Source of the DNA: REEB85 sp018971455
GTDB lineage: Bacteria; Pseudomonadota; Alphaproteobacteria; Acetobacterales; Acetobacteraceae
Reading direction: 5' to 3'
DNA: 8,753 nt
NCBI GenBank assembly: GCA_028871195.1
Contig: JAGWNT010000123.1
Coordinates: 1-8,753 of the forward strand
The position numbers and the translations under genes were made by a program. Shown one piece after another: positions 1-5,722 of the stretch; within the stretch, counting starts at the first letter, position 1, and the number at the start of each line of letters is the position of its first letter. Below the pieces are notes generated by a model that saw only the letters and a list, made by a program, of their open reading frames with translations, was not told where the DNA came from and did no database searches.

Positions 1-974
1 CGGCCACACCGTTTGCTCGGCTGCTGCATTTTCGTAAGCCCGATGCGCCCGAGCAGCCTCGCGTTCTGATTGTGGCGCCGATGAGCGGTCATTTTTCTAC
101 GCTGCTGCGCGGCACGGTTCGCACGATGCTGGCCGATCACGACGTCTACATTACGGACTGGATCAATGCGCGGGACGTTCCGCTGTCGGCCGGGTCGTTC
201 GAACTCGATGACTTCACCGATCATGTGATGCGCTTCCTCGAGGAGATCGGCCCAGGCGGGCACGTGCTGGCCGTGTGCCAGCCAGCCCCGGCTGTGTTGG
301 CCGCCGCGGCCCTGATGGCCGAGGCTGGCAGTAAGGCGCAGCCGCGCAGCATGACTTTGATGGCTGGGCCGGTCGATACCAGGCTCAACCCGACCCGGGT
401 CAATCACCTTGCGCAGTCGCGGTCGATCGATTGGTTCGAGCGCAAGATGATTACCACCGTGCCCTGGCCAAATGCCGGAGTCGGACGGCTTGTCTATCCG
501 GGCTTCCTCCAGCTTACTGCTTTTGTGTCGATGAACCTCGACCGACATATCGGCGCTCACGCGGCACAATTTCGCGCGCTGGTCCGCGGTGACCGCGAGA
601 GTGCGGACGCCCATCGGCGCTTTTACGATGAATACCTCGCTGTGATGGACCTGCCCGCCGAATTCTATCTGCAGACCGTCCGGACCGTATTTCAGGAACA
701 CGCACTGCCGCAGGGTCAGTTGTCTTTTCGTGGCCGCAAGGTTAATCCGGGGGCGATTCGCCGCACCTTCCTGTTCACCGTTGAAGGTGAATACGATGAC
801 ATCTGTGCCATTGGCCAGACGCTCTCGGCACTGGATCTGTGCACCAACCTGCGGCCCTCAATGAAGCGGCACCATCTGCAGACCGGCGTTGGCCATTATG
901 GTGTATTCAACGGGCGGCGATGGAGCACCGAGATCTACCCGTTGGTGCGCGAGGTAATCGAGGTCGCCAATTGA
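1..974 (+). CDS. phaZ: Intracellular polyhydroxyalkanoate (PHB) depolymerase, 5' end cut by window edge
   Basis: This is the C-terminal part (about 323 residues) of an intracellular PHB depolymerase, which hydrolyses cytoplasmic storage granules to 3-hydroxybutyrate units. The reading frame is open from position 3, without a stop, into the GTG at 72; the preceding residues (TPFARLLHFRKPD...PRVLI) fit the family, so 72 is not the true start and the N-terminus lies outside the window. Family members are roughly 400 residues. Visible landmarks are the VAPMSGHFSTLLRGTVRT block, DHDVYITDWINARDVPL, and the nucleophile region VLAVCQPAPA. There the lipase-box serine is replaced by cysteine (codon 276-278), as is known for this family. 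The likely rest of the triad is the Asp in VEGEYDD (near 795) and the His in GVGHYGVFNGRRW (codon 894-896). It converges on the minus-strand gene cluster and is not part of it. Family assignment is strong; polymer preference is not visible. Confidence 0.93.
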   Translation, partial: ATPFARLLHFRKPDAPEQPRVLIVAPMSGHFSTLLRGTVRTMLADHDVYITDWINARDVPLSAGSFELDDFTDHVMRFLEEIGPGGHVLAVCQPAPAVLAAAALMAEAGSKAQPRSMTLMAGPVDTRLNPTRVNHLAQSRSIDWFERKMITTVPWPNAGVGRLVYPGFLQLTAFVSMNLDRHIGAHAAQFRALVRGDRESADAHRRFYDEYLAVMDLPAEFYLQTVRTVFQEHALPQGQLSFRGRKVNPGAIRRTFLFTVEGEYDDICAIGQTLSALDLCTNLRPSMKRHHLQTGVGHYGVFNGRRWSTEIYPLVREVIEVAN

Positions 975-1138
975 GCGACGTTCGTGGCGCAGGCTGGGCG
1001 AAAGCCGGGATCTCGTTTTGTACTGGACAGTCGCATCACCGCCTGACCAGCCGCCGTTGGAGCAAAGGATAATTTGTCCCTCGCCAACCTTTCAATCCGG
1101 CGCTCAAGCGTTTGGCGACAGGCTGCGATGTGCCGTCG
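975..1138. other. Convergent intergenic spacer, no clear terminator
   Basis: This 164 bp spacer lies between the stop codons of phaZ (+) and the GST gene (-). Termination of both transcripts is expected here. I see only weak hairpins: a 3 bp GGC/GCC stem with a GAAA loop at 997-1006, followed closely by a short T run, and on the minus strand a CGCC/GGCG stem with a long loop around 1085-1105. Neither is a convincing intrinsic terminator. Short open frames crossing the spacer show no recognisable protein features. Confidence 0.3.
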
Positions 1139-1774
1139 TCAGCTATCGTCTACCGGTAGATTGGCACGGACGCTGGGGCGGGCGTCGAATTCCTCTTGCC
1201 GGGATGCGAGTTGGGGATGGGAATCGCGCCATGATAATTCAGCGAACCGAAAATCGAGATAGCCAAGCGCGACGCCGATAGCGATCTGGCCGATGTCGAA
1301 CGGGCTGGAGGCGAGTTCATCGGCCTCACTTTCCAAGGCGTCAACGGCGGTTCGCAATTTGCCGCGCCAGAGGTCGGCGTGCGGGGCGGATTGGCGCTCT
1401 GACGGGCGCTTGCGCTCTGCCAGCCACTGCACGGCCACGTCGAGCATGCCATCGCCCAGCGCCTGGCGGCGGAGCGCTGTCATGCGGCCGGTTCCGCAAG
1501 CGGGAAACAGGTGGTTGGGGCCGGGAAGCGTGTCGAGATATTCGCAGATGACCGTTGAGTCGTAGAGCACCCGGCCATCGCCCAGCACCAGCGTCGGCAG
1601 CTTGCCAAGTGGATTCTGGCGCATCAGCTCCAGATTTGGCGTCGTACCACCGACAACGGTGCGCACGCAGACGAGGCGGTCGGCAAGACCCCGTTCGTGG
1701 GCCGCGATCATAACCTTGCGCACGAAGGGGGAACGAGGGGACCAATGTAGGATCATCCTGTCAGGATTAGTCAT
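1139..1774 (-). CDS. Glutathione S-transferase family protein
   Basis: This encodes a soluble, cytosolic-type GST of 211 residues, a normal length. The N-terminal thioredoxin-like domain (about 7-85) starts with MILHWSPRSPFVRKV, which has serines at the position of the catalytic Ser/Cys. It continues with the cis-proline motif GKLPTL (Pro60) and the glutathione gamma-glutamyl-binding segment YDSTVICEYLD (Asp72-Ser73). The all-helical C-terminal domain (about 95-205) contains IGQIAIGVALGYLDFRF, the conserved N-capping/hydrophobic-staple region, and WRDSHPQL. The overall pattern resembles the bacterial YibF-like GST group. The start was set at the ATG at 1774 because GGAAGG (1779-1784) lies 4 bases upstream. 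An in-frame ATG four codons earlier (1786) overlaps that Shine-Dalgarno and has none of its own. The gene follows the hydrolase gene by 29 bp and is probably the last of the transcript. Substrate is unknown; a stress or detoxification role is only family inference. Confidence 0.9.
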   Translation of the reverse strand: MTNPDRMILHWSPRSPFVRKVMIAAHERGLADRLVCVRTVVGGTTPNLELMRQNPLGKLPTLVLGDGRVLYDSTVICEYLDTLPGPNHLFPACGTGRMTALRRQALGDGMLDVAVQWLAERKRPSERQSAPHADLWRGKLRTAVDALESEADELASSPFDIGQIAIGVALGYLDFRFAELSWRDSHPQLASRQEEFDARPSVRANLPVDDS

Positions 1775-1778
1775 GAAA

Positions 1779-1784
1779 CCTTCC
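1779..1784 (-). promoter_or_regulatory. Shine-Dalgarno of the GST gene
   Basis: GGAAGG lies four bases before the ATG at 1774. It decides between two in-frame ATGs, favouring the downstream one. Confidence 0.6.
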
Positions 1785-1803
1785 ATGCCATCATCGCGTC
1801 ATC

Positions 1804-2604
1804 TCAAAGGCCCAGCAGGGTAAGGAACTCGTTGATGTGCCTGGCGACCAGCACGGGTGTCTGGGTCGCCATGAAGTGGCCGCTCTTGATCGCTGCGAAG
1901 CGGGCTTCCGGGATGGCAACTGCCACAGCCTCGACGAGGGTGGGGGGGCGCAGCCGGTCCTGCGTGCCGGCCAAAACCAAGACGGGACAGGAAATGCGCG
2001 CGAGGTTGCTTCTCATGTCGGCGGTGGCGAGCATGCGATAGATGGCGGCATAGCTGTGGGGGTCGTTGGCCAACCAGCGGGCACGGTATGTACGAAAATG
2101 CTCGGCGTCGTGGCGTGTTTCAGGAGGATAGGACCGGCTGAAGCTTTCCTCCAGAACGGCGCGCATGCCACGCTCTTCCGTCTGCGCCGCGCGCTCGAGG
2201 GCCGCCGCACGGCGCGCAGGGTCCACGCCGGTTGCCGGTGCCATTGCCACAAGGGCAGCCACTCGGTCCGGGAAATGGGCTGCGAATTGCAGAGCGGTTC
2301 CGGCGCCCACCGCGCAGCCGGCCAATGTCACCCTGCCGGAGATGTCCAGTGCATCGAGAAGCTTGGCCAGATCGTTCGCCATGGTGGCAAAATCCAACGT
2401 GCCACGTGCCTTCTCCGACTGGCCGGCGCCGCGTGTGTCGTAGCGAAGCACTCGCCGGCCGGGCAGCAGGGCTGGCAGCACGTGGTCCCAACTCTCCAGC
2501 GTGCCGCCCATTTCATGCACCAGCACCAGCACTGAGGAGCCCGTGCCCTCGAGCCGGAAACGCAAGGCGATGTCGCCGAGATCTATCCAGTCAGTTCTTG
2601 CCAC
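1804..2604 (-). CDS. Alpha/beta hydrolase-fold protein with Ala at the nucleophile position
   Basis: This encodes a 266-residue alpha/beta hydrolase-fold protein, resembling the 3-oxoadipate enol-lactonase/haloperoxidase-like group. From the GTG at 2604, landmarks are the oxyanion region VLVHEMGGTLESWD (about 27-40), RYDTRGAGQSEK (about 54-65), the nucleophile elbow LAGCAVGAGTALQFA (about 94-108), the acid in LAGTQDRLRPP (Asp216) and the base in KSGHFMATQTP (His243). The elbow should read G-x-Ser-x-G but reads G-C-A-V-G, so the serine is replaced by Ala98 (codon 2311-2313, GCG on the coding strand), with a Cys directly before it. Asp and His are retained. It may therefore act without a serine nucleophile, use the cysteine, or be non-hydrolytic. 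The start at 2604 was chosen because GAGGG lies 5 bases upstream and the protein then begins right before the first strand. An earlier in-frame GTG at 2637 has no Shine-Dalgarno. It lies 52 bp after thiD and 29 bp before the GST gene. Substrate is unknown. Confidence 0.88.
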   Translation of the reverse strand: MARTDWIDLGDIALRFRLEGTGSSVLVLVHEMGGTLESWDHVLPALLPGRRVLRYDTRGAGQSEKARGTLDFATMANDLAKLLDALDISGRVTLAGCAVGAGTALQFAAHFPDRVAALVAMAPATGVDPARRAAALERAAQTEERGMRAVLEESFSRSYPPETRHDAEHFRTYRARWLANDPHSYAAIYRMLATADMRSNLARISCPVLVLAGTQDRLRPPTLVEAVAVAIPEARFAAIKSGHFMATQTPVLVARHINEFLTLLGL

Positions 2605-2609
2605 CGACG

Positions 2610-2614
2610 CCCTC
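2610..2614 (-). promoter_or_regulatory. Shine-Dalgarno supporting the 2604 GTG start
   Basis: GAGGG lies five bases upstream of the GTG at 2604. It favours this start of the alpha/beta hydrolase-fold gene over the GTG at 2637. Confidence 0.5.
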
Positions 2615-2656
2615 GACCACCCGGTGAAGTGCCGCACGGGTCATTGACCGTGAATT

Positions 2657-3463
2657 TCAAATCGGGACACCACTCCGCAACGCCATGGCGTGGCCAAGAG
2701 GTCCGTGACCGCGACCATAACCTGGCGCAGCGGCGATGGCCGCGTGGACAAACTCCCCGGCGCGACTGACGGCTTCGGCCAATGCCATGCCCTGGGCGAG
2801 ACCGGTTGCAACCGCACTTGCCAGCGTGCAGCCGGTGCCGTGGGTGTGGCGCGTCATGAGCCGCGGGTGATGGAAACTCTGTATGCCGGAATCGGTCGCC
2901 AGCAGATCGATCACATCCTCACCCGGCAGATGTCCGCCCTTCAGCAGCACCGCTGGCACGCCGAGAGTAAGGAGAACTTCGGCGGCATGGTGCATTGCCC
3001 GCCGATCGCTGATCGTCATGCCGGCCAGCACCTCGGCCTCGGGGATATTAGGTGTCACCAAACTGGCTAGCGGTAGCAATCTCCGCTTGAGATGGGCGAG
3101 TGCCGCATCGGTTAGCAGAGTCTGGCCGCTGGTGGCACGCATCACGGGGTCGACCACCAAAGGCAGGCCGCGTCCATGCGTTTCAATTGCCGCACATACC
3201 GCCTCGATGGTCGCCACATCGCCGAGCATGCCGGTTTTGATCGCGTCGGCGCCGAGATCGTCGAGCACGACCGCCATCTGACGGGCGACAAGCCGCGGTG
3301 AGATGGCTTGCACCTCATGGACCGCGAGCGTGTCCTGCACGGTGATGGCGGTGATCGCGGTCATCGCGAATCCACCGAGCGCCGTGATCGTCTTGATGTC
3401 CGCCTGGATGCCTGCGCCGCCGCCGGAATCCGACCCGGCGATCGCCAGGACTCGGCCGCTCAC
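2657..3463 (-). CDS. thiD: Bifunctional hydroxymethylpyrimidine kinase / phosphomethylpyrimidine kinase
   Basis: ThiD phosphorylates 4-amino-5-hydroxymethyl-2-methylpyrimidine (HMP) to HMP-P and then HMP-PP, the pyrimidine half used by ThiE in thiamine pyrophosphate synthesis. It is a cytoplasmic ribokinase-fold enzyme. The 268-residue product has the family length and motifs: the substrate-binding N-terminus AGSDSGGGAGIQADIKT (9-25), TAITVQDT (38-45), KTGMLGD (76-82), VVDPVMRATSG (103-113), the ATP-site LKGGH (174-178) and the anion-hole/catalytic THGTGCTLASA (207-217, Cys212), ending with GRGHGPLGH. The start was set at the GTG at 3463, whose GTGA overlaps the glmM stop. An upstream TTG at 3490 would add nine residues that are not family-like. 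The four-base overlap suggests translational coupling to glmM. No TPP riboswitch precedes it, so its expression probably follows the upstream housekeeping genes. Confidence 0.95.
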   Translation of the reverse strand: MSGRVLAIAGSDSGGGAGIQADIKTITALGGFAMTAITAITVQDTLAVHEVQAISPRLVARQMAVVLDDLGADAIKTGMLGDVATIEAVCAAIETHGRGLPLVVDPVMRATSGQTLLTDAALAHLKRRLLPLASLVTPNIPEAEVLAGMTISDRRAMHHAAEVLLTLGVPAVLLKGGHLPGEDVIDLLATDSGIQSFHHPRLMTRHTHGTGCTLASAVATGLAQGMALAEAVSRAGEFVHAAIAAAPGYGRGHGPLGHAMALRSGVPI

Positions 3464-4815
3464 GTCACCACTTTTGCGATCTGCTCGCAAATCTCATCGA
3501 CGATGCGAACCACTTGGCTGGCATCCTCTGCCTCTGCCATGACGCGGACAACGGGCTCGGTGCCACTCTTGCGAATCAGCAATCTGCCGCGGCTGGCCAG
3601 CGCCGCTTCGGCGTCGGCGATGGCCGTGCGCACAGAGGGTGCATCAAGCGGGGACGTTCCATGGCCGAACCGCACGCTGCGCAGGCGCTGTGGCAACGGC
3701 TCGAAAACGCGGCAGACCTCACTCGCTGGCTGTCCGCTTTCCACCAGAACGGCAAGCACCTGCAAGGCGGCCAATAATCCGTCACCAGTGGTGGCATAAT
3801 CGGTAAGGATCATGTGGCCGGATTGTTCGCCGCCGATGTTGATGCCTTCAGCGCGCATGCGCTCTACCACGTAGCGGTCACCCACCGCGGTGCGGTGCAG
3901 GGCAAGCTTGTGCCGAGCCAGATAACGCTCAAGCCCGAGATTGGACATCACGGTCGCGACCACACCGCCACCGGCGAGGCGCCCGGTGTTGTTCCAGGAG
4001 CGAGCAATCAGCGCCAGCACCTGATCGCCGTCGATGATCTGGCCGGTCTCGTCAGCCAGGATCAGCCGGTCGGCATCGCCATCGAGCGCCAGGCCGAGAT
4101 CGGCGCCGTGGCGGCGCACCTCGCCTTGCAGGAATTCCGGCACCGTTGATCCGCAGCCGCGATTGATATTGAAGCCGTCCGGGTCGACACCGACGCGCAC
4201 CACTTCTGCGCCCAGTTCCCAAAGGGCAGCTGGCGCCACGCGATACGCTGCACCGTTGGCACAATCGATAACGATTTTGAGCCCATCCAGACGCAGGCCG
4301 CGCGGAAAGGTGGCCTTGGCCGCCTCGATATAGCGCCCGCCCGCATCATCGAGCCGGGTCGCGCGGCCGAGTTTGGAAGGGCTCGCAAGCCTGTCGGCGA
4401 GATCATCTTCCATCAGCCGCTCGATCTCGGCCTCGGTCGCATCGGACAGCTTGAATCCATCCGGGCCGAAGAGCTTGATCCCGTTATCTTCGTAGCCGTT
4501 GTGCGAAGCTGAAATCATCACGCCCAGGTCAGCCCGCAGGTTCCGCGTCAGCATGGCGATTGCCGGGGTTGGCAGTGGACCGACGAGGGCCACGTCCATG
4601 CCGGCTCCGATGAAACCGGCGACCAGTGCCGGCTCGATCAGATACCCTGACAGGCGCGTGTCCTTTCCGATGACCACGCGGTGGCGATGCGCACCGCGGG
4701 TGAACAACAGCCCCGCGGCCTGCCCAAGGCGCAAAGCGGTCTCGGCATTCATCGGGGTGACGTTGGCGGTGCCGCGAATGCCGTCGGTGCCGAACAGGCG
4801 ACGATTGGAGCCCAT
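3460..4815 (-). CDS. glmM: Phosphoglucosamine mutase
   Basis: GlmM interconverts glucosamine-6-phosphate and glucosamine-1-phosphate, the step that leads through GlmU to UDP-GlcNAc for peptidoglycan and LPS. The 451-residue product is full length. Motifs in order are RRLFGTDGIRGTAN (5-18), the active-serine loop ISASHNGYEDNG (101-112; the phosphorylated serine is expected at Ser104), the Mg-binding loop DGDADR (245-250), the sugar-specificity loop GGEQSGH (328-334, diagnostic of GlmM over phosphomannomutases) and the phosphate-binding loop RKSGTEPVVRVM (415-426). The residue after SHN is usually Pro or a small residue; here it is Gly107. The ATG at 4815 follows the folP stop by 37 bp. Upstream Shine-Dalgarno complementarity is weak (GGGA about 12 bases away). 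The stop overlaps the thiD start. The order ftsH-folP-glmM is also the classical one in Escherichia coli. Confidence 0.97.
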   Translation of the reverse strand: MGSNRRLFGTDGIRGTANVTPMNAETALRLGQAAGLLFTRGAHRHRVVIGKDTRLSGYLIEPALVAGFIGAGMDVALVGPLPTPAIAMLTRNLRADLGVMISASHNGYEDNGIKLFGPDGFKLSDATEAEIERLMEDDLADRLASPSKLGRATRLDDAGGRYIEAAKATFPRGLRLDGLKIVIDCANGAAYRVAPAALWELGAEVVRVGVDPDGFNINRGCGSTVPEFLQGEVRRHGADLGLALDGDADRLILADETGQIIDGDQVLALIARSWNNTGRLAGGGVVATVMSNLGLERYLARHKLALHRTAVGDRYVVERMRAEGINIGGEQSGHMILTDYATTGDGLLAALQVLAVLVESGQPASEVCRVFEPLPQRLRSVRFGHGTSPLDAPSVRTAIADAEAALASRGRLLIRKSGTEPVVRVMAEAEDASQVVRIVDEICEQIAKVVT

Positions 4816-4852
4816 GCGCTCGCGTTTTCCCTAGCGAAATAGCGGGAGTATT

Positions 4853-5722
4853 CTAGCCCAAGGCCGTGAGTTCACGCCATACGCGCAATGCCTGCACCGT
4901 CTCCGCGACATCATGCACGCGCAGTACCGCGGCACCGCGTGAGATTGCAAAAAGGCCCGCGGCCAGTGAGCCGGCAAGCCGTCCGGCCGGTGCGTCCACT
5001 TCCGAAATGCTGCCAATGAAGCGCTTGCGCGATACTCCCACAACAAGCTTGCAGCCGAGATCAGACAGGCGAGGCAGGCCGCGCAGCAGCCCCAAATTCT
5101 GCGGGCGGCTTTTGGCAAAGCCGATGCCGGGGTCGAGCGCGATCCGTGAGCGGTCGATGCCGGCGGCTTCGGCGATCGCCAGGCGATCCGCAAGCTTCGC
5201 ACGCACCTCGCCGACCACGTCGTCATAGTTGGCCAGCTGCCCCATTGTCGCCGGCGTGCCGCGCATGTGCATGAGCACCACACCGCACTCCGCACGCGCC
5301 ACCAGCGCTAGGGCCGCCGGGTCGTGGGTGAGGGCGGAAATGTCGTTGATGATCTGCGCGCCCGCCGAGAGCGCCGCCTGCATGGTCGTTGCATTTCGGG
5401 TATCGACGCTGACGACCACGCCGCGGCGCGCCAACGCGCGAATCACCGGCAACACCCGCGCCTGCTCCTCGTCCGGCGCAACCGGTCCGGCTCCGGGCCG
5501 GGTGCTCTCGCCGCCAACATCGACCATCGCGGCGCCAGCCGCCGCCATGGCGAGCCCAGCCTCGATGGCACGGTCCGGTGCGAAATGGCACCCGCCGTCG
5601 CTGAAGCTGTCTGGCGTGACGTTCAATATGCCCATTACCGCCGCGTCGAGACCGGCCCACGGTCCGGCCGGCCGAGACGGGCAGTTCGGGGGCGCGGTGA
5701 TTGCCGCCCCGGCCGGGCTCAC
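4853..5722 (-). CDS. folP: Dihydropteroate synthase
   Basis: FolP condenses 6-hydroxymethyl-7,8-dihydropterin pyrophosphate with p-aminobenzoate to give dihydropteroate in folate synthesis; it is the sulfonamide target. The 289-residue TIM-barrel protein carries the pterin/pyrophosphate loop NVTPDSFSDGG (34-44), DVGGESTRPGA (68-78), SVDTRN (105-110), INDIS (125-129), MHMRGTPATM (151-160), DPGIGFAKS (197-205), the Ser-Arg-Lys in GVSRKRFIG (229-237) and the C-terminal RVHDV (268-272). The start is the GTG at 5722, whose GTGA overlaps the ftsH stop. No Shine-Dalgarno is visible before it, so expression by translational coupling to ftsH is plausible. The next internal start, Met30, would cut off the first strand. 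The roughly 30 residues before MGILNVTP are Pro/Ala-rich but similar in length to those of known FolP proteins. The pABA-site loops look intact; resistance substitutions cannot be judged by eye. Confidence 0.96.
   Translation of the reverse strand: MSPAGAAITAPPNCPSRPAGPWAGLDAAVMGILNVTPDSFSDGGCHFAPDRAIEAGLAMAAAGAAMVDVGGESTRPGAGPVAPDEEQARVLPVIRALARRGVVVSVDTRNATTMQAALSAGAQIINDISALTHDPAALALVARAECGVVLMHMRGTPATMGQLANYDDVVGEVRAKLADRLAIAEAAGIDRSRIALDPGIGFAKSRPQNLGLLRGLPRLSDLGCKLVVGVSRKRFIGSISEVDAPAGRLAGSLAAGLFAISRGAAVLRVHDVAETVQALRVWRELTALG

Noticed and set aside
270..285. Cysteine in place of the lipase-box serine in PhaZ as an anomaly
   Set aside because: A catalytic cysteine is the known state of this intracellular PHB depolymerase family.
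997..1020. Possible intrinsic terminator after phaZ (GGC-GAAA-GCC stem followed by a short T run)
   Set aside because: The stem is only three base pairs and the T run is four bases, interrupted from the stem by GGGATCTCG.
1837..2535. 232-codon plus-strand frame opposite the alpha/beta hydrolase gene
   Set aside because: It is an antisense shadow; the minus-strand frame carries the full fold pattern.
4826..4845. Direct repeat TAGCG-AAA-TAGCG in the folP-glmM gap
   Set aside because: Two 5-base copies in a 37 bp gap are within chance expectation, and they do not form a meaningful hairpin or known operator.
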